64,000 nt of DNA. Origin: Artemisia argyi. Taxonomy: Eukaryota; Streptophyta; Magnoliopsida; Asterales; Asteraceae. Positions 12,001 through 25,600 of this stretch are shown here, piece after piece. The notes under the pieces are model-generated. The model worked only from the letters and a program-made list of their open reading frames with translations. It did not search any database and was not told the DNA's origin. Within the stretch, counting starts at the first letter, position 1, and every line of letters begins with the position of its first letter. The DNA lies in contig CM060681.1 of NCBI GenBank assembly GCA_030686995.1, positions 162,589,333 to 162,653,332 on the forward strand, written 5' to 3'. Position numbers and translations under genes: made by a program.

Positions 12001-12733
12001 GACGTGGGGAACTAAAATTCGACACTTTATATGTTGGCTAGGGGAGGAATGAGTATGTGTAAAAATAAGTGTGTGTCGTGTGTAAGATTTGAGCATACGA
12101 GACTCGTTTCTAGTTGGTACTAGTCGAGTGAAATGAAACAAACATAATGGAATGGGCTTAATTTGGTTTTGGGCCGTGAATAGTAACAGGCCAAGAAATG
12201 TGTTGGGCTTAGGGTGAGATTTAGGGTCCGGTTAAATGTAAATTAGGATTAGTAAATAATTAATTGTGATTAGTGATAAGTTTATAAATTTATTAGTGAA
12301 ACGTTTACGTGAGTCCGAGAGTGAATAGTGTTTTGTGAATAGTGTTTCATGAATAGTAAAACTTTTGAAAAACATCTCAATATCACTAACCGACTCCAAA
12401 AATGATGAATAGTGAAATGATGAATAGTGTTTGGTGAATAGTAACCGATGAATAGTAAATTTGAAAAAATGTCTCGAAAATGCAGGTTCGTAACGAATAA
12501 AAGAAAATTTTTAATATTCTCGCGATTTTAGACTATAGTGGTACATGTGTGAGCATTGTTCCAAGCAAACATGGATCATGAATATCATAGTGATTTTTAA
12601 GTAACATAGCATATTTGATAAAGAAAAAATAAAAACCAAATTTGTTGTTGGTAAAAACGTTATTAATTAATGAATGATATATTTGTCTTTGATTTACTTT
12701 TATTATTTATACGGAAATTTACGGGAGTTTACA
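9026..12733 (-). repeat. Right LTR (5' LTR in sense)
   Basis: This is the direct copy of 1724-5477, starting TGTAACACCCCC and ending GGGAGTTTACA, then the target duplication CGTGT at 12734-12738. The element promoter should lie in this copy, read leftward. The open frame at 11112-11420 is not conserved in the left LTR because of small indels, so it is not called. Confidence 0.93.
10060..10200. repeat. Tandem repeat inside right LTR, two full units
   Basis: Same 50-52-bp AT-rich unit as at 2753-2943, but one unit fewer. Confidence 0.9.
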
Positions 12734-13020
12734 CGTGTATTTGGTTTTCAAATCCTGTAAGAGGAAGAAAAAACAATGGAAATTAATCACACGTTTCAGT
12801 TTATAAATATTACGATAATTTATTTAGTAATGACCTTGGTTCTTGCGGCGTATACTGATTCATTGTTATCAATACTGATTCAGGAAACTGTATTTTGGAA
12901 CATAGATGGTTAGGATACTGCAAGATGCTATATGACGTTACTGCATATATCATACCTGCACGTGCAGCAGAAATCCTGGAAGTTGACACCGTTCAACTCT
13001 GAGAAGCTGCAGTCAGTGGT

Positions 13021-13784
13021 TTAGCTGGCCTGTCCACATGTGTTTCTCTTGAACGTGTGGTGCACTCCCTCTGGTATGCCTGAAATGACAGTAAAAATTT
13101 AGTAACACCAAATTAATTAAAATATCTACAGTAACTATGGAAAATAGGCATCCGCTAACTGTCACGTAAAAGGCTTTTAAAAAATTGATTGGATACCATT
13201 TGAAAGACAGGAAATCTAAATAGAAAATGCATACGTTCCCTAACATATGTGGAAAGACAGCAGAGATGAAATAACAATCTGCAACCTTTTTTTCATAGAG
13301 CTCGGTATTTTGACCCAAAATATTGGGAAATTTCAAATAATTACAGATATTATAAAAGAAGGGAGCTGACTCACGCCTGCACGACGCTGATGGTGGTGTG
13401 GATGTTTGTGGATCAATTGTTGTATGCCATCCTTCTGAACAATGTCCACCTACAATGATGGGAACATAAAGAATTTAATAAGGAGTCGCTAAAATTTACT
13501 TAACCTTTTACAATGGATTTAACGGTACTGAAAACTACCTGTGGACAACTGGGTAAGCCTCCTTTTTCTAGCACCATACCGAGCCATGTTTGGGACTGCA
13601 TTGTCAAATACATTTGGGCCTGAGGTTGTATCAACTGTGGATGCAACTGTAACGAATAAGAGAAACAAATCGGACAAGTGTGCGGCCACATGTACTAACA
13701 TCTGAAACTGACTCAAAATCTAAAAAGAAATTTACCTTCCGCCAAAGGCACTTGTTGATTTTGTGTGTGTGGGAACATCAGTAA
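13021..13784 (-). CDS. Four-exon reading frame of unknown function
   Basis: Four exon-like blocks chain on the minus strand: 13736-13784, 13539-13646, 13375-13449 and 13021-13079. Each junction has GT and AG ends (for example CCACAG/GTAG and TTTCAG/GC), and the codon phase carries through all three junctions. With the first in-frame ATG at 13778 the product has 94 residues and ends NTCGQAS at a TAA (13021-13023). It contains a basic patch ARKRR, a Cys-His-Trp stretch (GGHCSEGWHTT) and a Pro/Ser/Thr-rich piece. I do not recognise a family. Short exons with similar composition occur in the Helitron transposase remnant near 52 kb, so a Helitron N-terminal fragment is one possibility. A 5' exon may be missing. 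Confidence 0.5.
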
Positions 13785-14202
13785 CTGTAACATATACAGA
13801 CAAATCTAATTTCCCACGTCATAAAGCAAAACATCAAACTTTCTAATTTATCAATAATCGAAATTTTACAACTATTTAAAAAATCACTACTTTTAAATAA
13901 AAATCATACATTAGAACCACAACTAAAAACACCTACAACAATCAAAGTATATGTACCTGTTCCAAGGTTCAAATACCTAAAACGAAGATGAAACGTGGGA
14001 TTTTCCGGTCATGGTGCATTTTATTGTAGCACCCTGCTCTAACCACCGTGACTTTTCTCTTCGGATATCGCATGGTACATCGTTGGTCAGTGTCGGTTCC
14101 CTCTTAATCTCTGCAAGTAAAGACTCATATCAATTAGGACCCACACATAAGAAGGGCACGCATAAGGTGCCATGGTTAATTTAATATCCATTGCAAACAA
14201 TA

Positions 14203-14435
14203 CTATGCTTCCTCTTTTGTTTGGCATTCGGTGTCAAATGTAGGCTTAACACAATTCTTTTTGTGTGTTTGCCTATCTCCCTTCACATCAAATGCCTTGC
14301 CACATTTCCTGCACATAAAAGACTTGATCCCATGGTGCCTTTTGTAGTGTCTCAAGGGTTCTAAAATCTTTGAGTGGTTTAGCCCGTGGATGAGCAATGT
14401 TATTTTTACATCCTGGTGCCCTTCTTACGGCGATG
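14203..14435 (-). pseudogene. WIP-type C2H2 zinc-finger gene fragment, frameshifted
   Basis: On the minus strand one frame reads [19 protein letters not shown] then RTLET. The next frame continues [20 protein letters not shown] and QTHKKNC. Together these match the conserved zinc-finger block of plant WIP transcription factors (the TT1/NTT group). The switch of frame, about two bases short, lies near 14346-14351. After KKNC the usual continuation is absent and the frame ends in KEEA with a stop at 14203. Upstream of APGC the match also fails. It is therefore an isolated, decayed piece, perhaps carried here by a mobile element. A functional regulator is very unlikely. Confidence 0.8.
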
Positions 14436-15604
14436 TTGAGTCATATGACAATGTACCAACTTAGCAAGCTACGTGACTTTATATACAATAAAAATTATAA
14501 CACCTTCTGAAACAGAAAGCGTGAAGACCCAAAAGCCCTACACGTAACGTAGTTTGATATACATGTCTCATATATGCCATAAAATATGAGCTTATAATTG
14601 AAAAATTGAGCTAAAAGGGTGAACTCAAACAAACACACCTCCTGTTTAATCAAGGGCTTATATGTTTGATTCGTAATAGATCAATGTGGGTCATGATACT
14701 ATGTAGATTAGCTTCAGCCCAAATAAGCGCATAATGATAAGCACTTTGCGTCTATCCAAACACTTAAAACTAATTATCTAAGATATCAAAAAACTTATTA
14801 GCATGATTTCATGTAACTTACCAACACCAAAATCATAATTGTGTGATTCACCATCCACGTTCAAGCCTCCTATATCTTGCACAAAAACAGTTGGTCAGTA
14901 ACTGATTAACATGGTCTGATTTTGCATTACAAAAATAGATTGTAAAACAAAGCTAGTCTATACACATATAGAAGCCAAAAGATGCATGAACACATTAACA
15001 ACCTCCAGTTTCGACAACCATACCTGAACACAATATCTTTCTTGCGATCAAACGATGGGCAATGTTTATCTAGAAATAATCATGGGCATGCATTGACTCA
15101 CAAAACTAATTAATTTACTAAACTGACCACGATTGAATCGCTGCACATCTTATTTACCACGATTGATAATAGACATGATAATAGACTTACACATAAAAAA
15201 AGCAAATGATAATAGACTTACATGTACTATTGCTGATGTAGAATAATCAGCTGCCATTATAACAAAAATAATAATATATAGTCGACTGATATCATACTTA
15301 CAGAATAAAGATCAATATAGACACTGATTGACGGATAGTTTATGAATGTTTTAGGGTTAAAGTTTATTTGTAATATAGAAGGGTTTTGAGAAAAGGCAAT
15401 CACAACATGTCGATCTTCAAGAAGAAGCTTCTCCTTCTTCTTCTATTTTTTGATTTAGGGTTGTAGAAGGATACGTAAGAAGATATGGAATGATTTGGGC
15501 TAGGTTATTCTCATTAAAGTACGGAGTAAAATAATTAGTTTGTTCTTTATTTTCTTTTTTTCTTTTCTTGAGTTTATTGATTTGGCTTTGCAAAATGTAA
15601 CCAA
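14436..15604. other. Gene-free AT-rich stretch
   Basis: No exon chain, element terminus or ORF that I recognise. An acceptor/donor-like exon block also lies at about 13975-14110 on the minus strand (open for about 43 codons, then TAG), but it does not join in phase to the four-exon frame. Confidence 0.4.
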
Positions 15605-15607
15605 AAA

Positions 15608-15695
15608 ATTGTGTTGCTCTAGTGGTTGGCATGATTCCTAATGTTTCAAACATCCCAAGTTCGAATCCAAGCAGTTCATTTTTTGAAAAAAAAAA
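15608..15695 (+). mobile_element. Short tRNA-type SINE fragment
   Basis: CTCTAGTGGTTGGCATG resembles a polymerase III A box and AAGTTCGAATCC is a good B box. They are followed after about 20 bases by an A-rich tail. No clear target duplication was found, so the ends are approximate. Confidence 0.55.
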
Positions 15696-15822
15696 ATATA
15701 CAGCCGAATTTTTGCTTTATAAAAATTGCTTACATGGCCACAATCTGATGACATGGCTGATAATGAATTACTCGGCAATGAGGTGGCGTTTTCTTGAATT
15801 ATCTACGTGTAACGCCTCCTGT

Positions 15823-15826
<4 letters not shown>

Positions 15827-15857
<31 letters not shown>
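15827..15857. repeat. (TA)n microsatellite
   Basis: About 30 bp of alternating TA. Confidence 0.95.
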
Positions 15858-15862
<5 letters not shown>

Positions 15863-16025
15863 TCGGTTTTCGGTTTAGATAGCCAAACCAATATCCAAAC
15901 CGAAAACCGAATTTTTAATCGGTTCGGTTCGGTTTTAACAAATTTGATACGGTTACATTTTCGGTTCATTTTTTTTTTGGTTCGGTTCGATTTTCGGTTT
16001 ATTACCCGAACCATGAACACCCCTA
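15858..16025. repeat. CGGTT-rich low-complexity repeat
   Basis: Repeated CGGTTCGGTTCGGTTTT and its complement CCAAACCGAAAACCG fill this stretch, ending at CATGAACACCCCTAG. This type of sequence is dispersed in many plant genomes and has internal inverted symmetry. Confidence 0.7.
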
Positions 16026-16319
16026 GCTTAAAGTGAGCCCTCCAAACCTTTAGCGTTTAGGCGACAGCGAAGAATTTTAGGTTTTATTGATCTTATGGCC
16101 TGATACCATGTCAACAAATATTACGTGATGATGTGATAAGTTTTATTGATTGTCTCAAGATTACAAAGGAGGGAAATATATATGCTAACAATACAATAGT
16201 AGTTTAGGTAACTACTAACGATATCCTAATTTCCATCTCATTACATAGCAAGACAATATCAATTATAATAAATGACTAAGAACCAATAAGACCAAATCAA
16301 TTATAATTAATGTATAGCT

Positions 16320-16800
16320 AACAGTTTTGCATCACCCAAGGACCCTTTGACCGTTATCTCCAAGTCAACATCCGTTAAATCCCCCATGTGCCTTGAGCAT
16401 GAGATCAAAGTGGTCATTTCATCGTTTTTTTTTTTTTTTTAAATATTTTGGTACAACTGGCGTTGACTAGCTGACGTGGATATGACTGTCGCTGACTGGG
16501 ATGAGTTCGCTGACATCGACGCATGAAGTGGCAGAACTATTCTCGTGGCATGGTTCGAACTCAGGTCACCATGTTTACAAAACCAACACCTTAACACTAT
16601 ACCAACCGTCCAGTGTTCTTAACCACTGTTTCTTTTATCCAACTGTATGGGCTGAAAATAATTAAAATTCCATTGGCAAGGCTCGAACTCGAGTTACAAC
16701 GTTTACAAAACCAACACATTTCCGTTGGACGAAGGCTCCAATAGTGTTAACCATTGTTTCCTTTATTCTTTTATCCAAATATATATCTCGTCATCTTCAT
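16320..16800 (-). repeat. Dispersed repeat, copy A, with tRNA-like boxes
   Basis: Read on the minus strand this matches the sequence at 22440-22600 plus 27381-27690. Shared landmarks are GATAAAAGAATAAA, GGTGACCTGAGTTCGAACC, CAAGGCACATGGG and ACGGATGTTGACT. A T-rich tract lies near 16425. The GTTCGAACC stretch looks like a polymerase III B box and occurs twice here. The element class is unknown. Confidence 0.6.
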
Positions 16801-16916
16801 CTTCATCTTTACAAATAAATATATACTTACATAAATACCCCCTTAATCTAGTTTAATATACTGACAGAATTTGTGTACCTATGTTTGTTTTTTATGCTAT
16901 GGTTTTTACTGCTTAA

Positions 16917-17301
16917 GGGCCTGTTTGGTTGGGGTATATGGATATGAGGCTATAACTATGAAAGTCATTGATTATGTTTGCTTTAGGTGTATGGGTTTAG
17001 TGAGACCCACCAACTGAGGGTTTTTCATACCTTGTAAGATTGGGTGGTATGGCTAAAGCATTCCTATCACCCTCGAAATTGATGAATTATTTTCAAAATC
17101 TTTTTCTCATTTTTAAAAGTCATGAGAGCATATGATTATATTTTAATTTTTTATTGCGTTTAAATGGGTCCACTAAAATGTGATCCCATACCCTATAAAT
17201 CAATCCAAACAACAACCATGGGATTAATACATTCATTGTCATACCACCTTATATTTATACCCATATTCATTGTGATTCATGTCAACAAACCAAACGCCTC
17301 C
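16917..17301. mobile_element. Tourist-like (PIF/Harbinger) MITE
   Basis: The ends GGGCCTGTTTGGTT and AACCAAACGCCTCC are imperfect inverted repeats, flanked by TAA at 16914-16916 and 17302-17304. The length is 385 bp with no ORF. TAA duplication plus this terminus is typical of Tourist-like elements. Confidence 0.65.
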
Positions 17302-17504
17302 TAAGTTTCTCATTCGTATCATTTCCTAATGTACAGGTTGTTACTGCAACGGTAAATAATGACCTTGCTAGCTTAGTAATTATTAGGCCCCTGAAATCTT
17401 GAACCCTTGCTCTCATATGCATTGTAAATTGCCAAAACTACGACCGATGACGCTCATGTTATATTTGCACTAATGAATATACTAACATGTTTATTCTGAA
17501 AAGC

Positions 17505-17711
<207 letters not shown>

Positions 17712-17781
17712 TATCTTTATTTTCAGAACTCTGTTAAGTGAGGGAACTGCGAGAACTCCTTTTTAGCCATTGGATTAGTTG

Positions 17782-17893
17782 ATCAATGGTTAAAAATGAT
17801 TGTGGCACTCTTGTAATTAAATAAAAAAGGTGGAATAATCAATGGTTAAAAATGATTGTGGCACTCTTGTAATTAAATAAAAAAGGTGGAATA
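17782..17893. repeat. 56-bp tandem duplication
   Basis: Two consecutive copies of a unit starting ATCAATGGTTAAAAATGATT and ending AAAAAAGGTGGAATA, nearly identical. Confidence 0.9.
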
Positions 17894-19045
17894 TCTGATA
17901 AAGGAGAAAACGGGTAGACTAGACTTTTCAAAAATAATTTTAATGAAATATCTTATTGAAATTCGTCCATCTTTTTGGAAACTGATTCAATAGCATCAGT
18001 TACATTTTAACCTCTTTCTCTCTCACATACTTTTCTCCCTTCAAACCCTAGCTACCACCATCATCTCTCTTTATTTTGAAAACCTAGCCGTCATTAAAAC
18101 TTCAATTATCACAAAAAAAAAAAAAAAAAATAAAATAAATAAATCGATTGTTTTGTTGATATCTAATCAATTCAATCAACCATGATGTCCTCACTACCGT
18201 AGCCTCTTCAAATCTTCCTCGCAACCATCATCCGCTGATGTCGACCCTACAACCATCTCATGTTCTAGTTTATATCCCAGGGCAATATCATAAATTAATT
18301 CAAAGATTTGTATTTTAGTACAATCTCATGGTTAAACATGAAGACGATGCGAAGAACATCAGGTAACTTACTATATTTTTAAATTGTTTATTTTTTTTCC
18401 TACATAACTTGATGTTGATTCATGACGATTGTTTTCTACAGATCTTGGTTCTTTGTCATGATTTAAGTTTTTATTTTAAGCCAATCGAATGGTAAAAGTA
18501 GAATAATCAGAGAAAATATTAAAGGGTGAGAAGTGGTTAATAAAGATTCAAAGGTAATTATAGGATGTCTTTTTTTATGTATATTTTGTTTTAAATGGTT
18601 GTCCATGGTTTAACTTCAAAATCATCTTTTACGATTAGTATGGTATTATAGTTTCAATTATATCTTTTACTTGGGTCCCAACATTACCTTTCATTTTTTC
18701 TTCTTTTATAATCTCATATTTGTTATATAAGATCAGATTTCTTACATGGGAGTAAGTTATATAGTATTTTTGCAACTGTTATCTTTTAGAAATTAGGATT
18801 AAAGATACTAGATATAGTTATAATTGCTGGAATCATTTTTAATTTATAGGCTTTAGGAGGAGCTTAACACAAGGATTGGTTGTGATGACCTGTTATTATA
18901 ACAGTTACATTCTTAAATTACTATTATGTTGTAGAAAATCAAAGTGTTATTTTCTTGGAATAGTGACCTCTTAATGTTTAAGTCAAACTAGTAAATTTTG
19001 AAATAAATCACAAGCCAAATTTACATTTTTGAATGGGTTTTGTAA

Positions 19046-19210
19046 AGATACATATATGTTTTTGTACAAAACATATATGTTTGCTTATAAAACATATATG
19101 TTTTTGTACAAAACATATATGTTTACTTATAAAACATATATGTTTTGTGTTTGGATTATATGTTTACGTATAACCATATATGTTTTGTGTTTGGACTATA
19201 TATGTTTTGC
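19046..19210. repeat. Tandem array with palindromic ACATATATGT
   Basis: A unit of about 44 bp alternates GTTTTTGTACAAAACATATA with GTTTGCTTATAAAACATATA. The self-complementary ACATATATGT recurs six or more times. Related CATATGT/CATGCATG motifs continue to about 19530. Confidence 0.8.
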
Positions 19211-20055
19211 ATCCATAAAAAATTGGTCTCCTGTTTATTTGTGTTTGCTAGTCTAAACTTATGCATGTTTGTTATGTTATATTGAGTTTTATTTTAAAAG
19301 TATTTAATCTTGACTCTTATTTTTTCTAGGCGTGACAATATGTTCTTTGAAAGTGCGTACATATGTTTTAACGAATTTGATGAGAAACTGGAAGTACATA
19401 TATGTTCTTGGAAGGCATGCATGTATGTTCTTGGAAGGCATGCACACATGTTCGAAAGAATCTGACAAGAAACTTCAAACATATATGTTTTGTGCACATA
19501 TGTTCTTAAAAGGCGTGCATATATATATTCAAAATGATACATTTAATTAGTATTTCATTTGATATACAAAATTATGTATTATATTATGTTCTTGGTTTGT
19601 AATAATCTAAATGTTACGACTATAATTTATATTTTTACTTTTTATTTAAGAAGTTTATAGAATATAACGTAGATGCATATGTGCAATTACATTTTTTATT
19701 AAAACTCGTCTGAAATTTAAACTATTCTACAATAAAAACATATGTAAATTTGCATTATTTAAAAGAAACACATATGCATCTTGACTTTTTAGAAACACGC
19801 ATGCTAAACAAAATGCACGCTAAAAAGAAGAAGAAAAAAATAAATAATAAAAAAAAATAAATAAAAAATAAACTCCGAAAATTATGAGATTTTAAAAAAC
19901 AGGATTTAATAAAAAAAACTAAAAAAATATAAAAATTATCTTTTACTATAATACCCTTTAGATTAAATAATAATCTTTAATATTTAAAAAAATCTCATTG
20001 GTTTAGAGGAGTTCTCGCAGTTCTCGCACTTAACAGAGTTATGAAAATAAAGCCC

Positions 20056-20058
<3 letters not shown>

Positions 20059-20146
<88 letters not shown>

Positions 20147-20152
20147 TATATA
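20059..20152. repeat. (TA)n microsatellite with short (CA)n
   Basis: TA repeats with a CACACA interruption near 20137, separating two elements with related ends. Confidence 0.95.
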
Positions 20153-21138
<986 letters not shown>

Positions 21139-21228
<90 letters not shown>

Positions 21229-21239
21229 ATATATATATG

Positions 21240-21270
<31 letters not shown>

Positions 21271-21272
21271 AT
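21139..21272. repeat. (TA)n-(GT)n microsatellite
   Basis: TA to about 21236, then GT repeats to 21271 with one TTT interruption. Confidence 0.97.
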
Positions 21273-21512
<240 letters not shown>

Positions 21513-21839
21513 CACGAGTCACAATGTACATTACGTTATTTATTTCCTTATGCACAACTGGTCATTGGTTTGTGTGATTCAAAGTATATTTCTCTGTCTT
21601 TTTCTTTACTCACTTACCCCAAACGTAGCTTGGTCTCTTTTTATTAAAGCCTTATTTGATGGGCCTTTTGCATAAGCCTTTTTAATGGACCAAAAGACCA
21701 AATATTATTAGGGTTATACACATTAATAACACAGCCCCCATTTCATTGTCCCTTCATCTTCTTCAACTCTCCACTACCAAAAAACCACCACTCTTAAAAC
21801 TCAAACCTTCTCTTTCCTTTTTTTTTTTTGAAAAAAAAT

Positions 21840-22010
21840 CCAAATTCGTGTCAAAATCCATGTCCTATCCGTGTCCGGCCCAAACCACACGTGGGACATG
21901 GCACGTGCGTGTTGGACACGTGTCAAGCCGTATCCGAGGCGTGTCCGTGTTGGACACGTGTCCGACACTGCCACACCATACTTACAGGCGTGTCCGTGCA
22001 TCCTAGCTGA
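21840..22010 (-). repeat. GGACACG-rich repeat, right copy
   Basis: GTTGGACACGTGTC and GTGTCCG motifs recur. Read on the minus strand it has CAGCTAGGATGCACGGACAC, resembling the left copy at 17505. The GC-rich composition is out of line with the surroundings. Confidence 0.55.
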
Positions 22011-22174
22011 AAAGCAAAGATATTATTTTGTTCAAATACATTCTTATCGTTGGATGGCTGAAAGATGGATAATATGATTACATGCTTCTTTAAAGGTGTG
22101 GTCATTATCTTATTTGTGCTGGTTAGGAAGGTTGATTACTGTATTACCATAACAGATGAGGATAATTATTTTTA

Positions 22175-22341
22175 AAGTATGCTACACCCACACAAAAACA
22201 TCCTCCTAATGAGGTGTCAAGGTGTGACTGGTATATCTTTTTATAGTTTCTCTCTCTTATCTTTTATAAAGTCAATCACACTCTACCACCTCGTTTTGTG
22301 GATGGTTTTGTCAATGTTTTTTTGTGAGTGTAGCATACCTC
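22175..22341. mobile_element. Small Mutator-type MITE
   Basis: The ends AAGTATGCTACACCC and GAGTGTAGCATACCTC are inverted repeats. The 10-bp duplication ATTATTTTTA flanks the element at 22165-22174 and 22342-22351. At 167 bp it has no ORF. A 9-10-bp duplication points to the Mutator superfamily. Confidence 0.7.
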
Positions 22342-22609
22342 ATTATTTTTACCCTCTAATGGCACTTCACACAGGAGGATGAATGGACTTCACCATGTGA
22401 AACCCATGCTTCTAGACATGTAACTGTTGGTACTTATATGAATGGGTATTTATTTGAAAAGATAGAGATGAAGATGAATGAGATATATATTTGGATAAAA
22501 GAATAAAAGAAACAATAGTTAACACCATTGTAAACGTTGTGACCTCAGCCTTGCCAATGGAATTTTAATTATTTTCAGCTCAAACAATTGGATAAAAGAA
22601 TAAAAGAAA

Positions 22610-25600
22610 GGCCAAAACGCGGTTTAGTACCCTAAACTTGGTTAAGGAATTTTTAGTACCCTAGATTATTAAAGGTGAAGAATGGTAAATTTTTAGCACC
22701 CTACACAAATTTGACATGATCATATGACTATCATGTGAGCCCAACCCGTTAAGAGTTAACAGAGGAGTATAATTGTGACACCCCGAAAACCGGATCAGCG
22801 GAAGCCTACGAGTCTGGGGGTGTTACTCGATTGTTATCATAACAAAGGGTACAAAGAACGGTTTTATATAAACCATTTTGGAGGAAATTTAATATTTGAA
22901 AATATTCAATTTACATCGATTGAAATAGTGCGGAAGCTATAGTTCAAAACTAGATTCAAAACAAGGAGTACAAAGAACGGTTTTACATAAACCATTTTAG
23001 AAGAAAACTTTATAATTAAAAACATTCATTTTTGCAATAGTTAAAATAGTGCGGAAGCTATAATTCAAAAATTACTTAAAATAAGTCCCAAACGGTTTTC
23101 GGAGTCTTCTATGACCAAGCCATACCCTTCGCCAAGCTCCTCCAATAAATATATGTAGCGGCAATATCTAACACCTGAGATAAACATGCTAAAGTCAATA
23201 CAAAGGTTGAGTGAATCCATAGGTTTAAAGTAAAGTAATTGAGCACAAGATTTTAATCATATGATATAAGCAACAAATGCAAATACCGGGTAAATCAATG
23301 TAACACCCAATATGTAGAGGCATCCCTGTGCATACATATGGTTGATGATGCTAAGCTCATGACACGCAAAACGTTAACCAAACCATTCGTCAGTAACTCT
23401 ACACTGACATAAACAATAACCGCAGAATTTCATAATATAACGTGCCCCCAAGGCTAGGTACTTGCCAATACCCGGAAAAACGAAAATAGTACACCCGCAT
23501 GTCAAGCCCTTGACAACTACGAATGGGATGGTCAATCCTATAGGCCTATAAACTAAGTTCGCGCTCACCCGCAGGTGACTAATTGCTCATGATCTTGAGG
23601 GTCTTTCCGGCAAGACAAGCTACTTAGCACATCGTCAGGAAATATATCATTCAGGTAAAGCATTCCAAAAATATTTGTGCTCAGAAAATATTTAAAAGCA
23701 TGTATCTCACCCCCAAGTAGTTTGCAAAGCATTTAAGATAAATAAAAGTGGGGCTATGAACTCACCTGAGTATGCAGCAATGCAAGATATAAGGACTAGC
23801 ACCAACTAGTCAACACAAAGGCATCAAAAGTAGAAGAGCACAACGGCATCAAAAGTATAGTCACACAGCATCAAGTGGTACAAGTACAACGAAACTGGAT
23901 CGGCACAACCTTAATAAATAACATGTTTCAGAAAACCATCCTCAAGTAACATATAAAGTAACGTTCGTCGAATACTCATGTTATTATGAAAAGGTTTAGT
24001 TTTCAATGGCGATAAAAGAAGTACACATTTGATATCTCGTGTGGACGTTTGAGAAAATAGTTAAGACGATAAGACTCGGCGGATAATGGTTAAGTAGCAA
24101 GAGAAGAATGAAGAAGCGGGTATAAGGTTCTTGTGTAATAATCGTAAAATAGTAAATCAATACTCATGCCAAAATAAAATAGAAACCAAAATAAGAGATT
24201 AAATGACATCAAATGTATAAAAGAAAGAAAAGACAACTTGATAGATGAGTTGGATGTTTGCCCCATATCACAAAGTATAACTTTGTATAAGTTTGAATAA
24301 AGTCAAGTTATATAAGTTATAAAAGAAATTGGAAAATGTTTGTAAGTTTGTAAATGTCAAAAGGTTTCATAAAATTTGACGTAAATAATTGTAAACAAGT
24401 TTATTACCAATTTCATAAGTTTTATAAGCTTTAGCCAAGTTTTATATCGTTATCATTCGCATGTATATTAATTTTCGGCTTATCGGATAATTTGTGTCCG
24501 TTCAGGTCCAAATATATTGAGCTCTAACAAGTCCAATATATCCTTCCGTCCCTTGTATCAAATTATACAATAATTCCTACACTAATACCGTACAAACAAT
24601 AACGGTTACAATGAATTATTCAAATCACTAATCTATTACAACAATTTTTACAATTATAATGAATTGGTGACAAAGTCCCGGTATAGCTCCAATAGCATCC
24701 AACGTCATCATCGGTCACAAATAACAAAACAACAGCAAGTTAGAAATGAGCTCAATAAATAATGACACACGCAAAATATTATACGTATTTAATATCGCTT
24801 GACTTGTACAAAAAAAATAGTTAAAATGGACTCGAACTCACTTTTATGATAACTTGGGCTTCGGCCCAAGACTAATCAAACATACTTAAGGTAGCTGGGC
24901 TTATGAGCCCAATTTCAAATTTAACACAACTCAAACATAACAAAAACTCATTTTAGTCTTATCCATCAATTTGAAACAATGAAAATGTTTTCACAAGACC
25001 ATTGATAACCACTTTTGACAACTTTTGTTTTATCAAAAAGACTTATTCATGCTGAGACCATGCCGACAACCAACTTGTACCCACGGCTCGAACTACCTAA
25101 ACTATTTACCAAACCAAGTCCCCAACGACACTACTTGTGTCGTGGCACACATCACGAGCACACACCATGTGTGTCGCTTAAACTTAATCCACAAATAACC
25201 AAACCACTTTTGTAGTCCTAACCACCTGGTAATATAAAACAGTCAACCAAATCAAAGTCTAAACACATGAAAGAATGGCACCAAAACATCACTTCGACTT
25301 TAAAATAATCAAGACCACTCACTGCTCAACATAATCAGCCACAAAACCTCCTATTCGACTCAAGCAATAACAAGGACATCAAGCCGTGAATCCTATGAGT
25401 CACGACCCATTTCCATTCGAACCAGTAATCATTCGTTTGGCCAAAAGTATAAACAAGCAACTACCAGACCACAAAATAACAACACAAGGTCGAATATAAG
25501 TATAAAGATGACAAAATACCACTAGATGAATAAGCATAGTCGCGAGTCAGGTGACTCAATGGCGAGTCGAGTTGACTCAGCAATGAGTCAAGCGAGTTTT

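Larger units (their letters stand above)
1724..12733 (-). mobile_element. Complete non-autonomous LTR retrotransposon with giant LTRs
   Basis: Two near-identical direct repeats of about 3.7 kb (1724-5477 and 9026-12733) bracket a 3.5-kb interior. The 5-bp duplication CGTGT flanks the whole unit at 1719-1723 and 12734-12738. In sense orientation (minus strand) each LTR begins TGTAAACTCCCG and ends GGTGTTACA. A primer binding site lies beside the right LTR and a purine tract beside the left one, so transcription runs right to left. The interior has one 278-codon ORF in the gag position and no protease, reverse transcriptase or integrase. This matches the large retrotransposon derivative type, which needs proteins from an autonomous partner. 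By eye the LTRs differ by only about 1-2 percent plus small indels, so the insertion is fairly recent. Confidence 0.93.
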
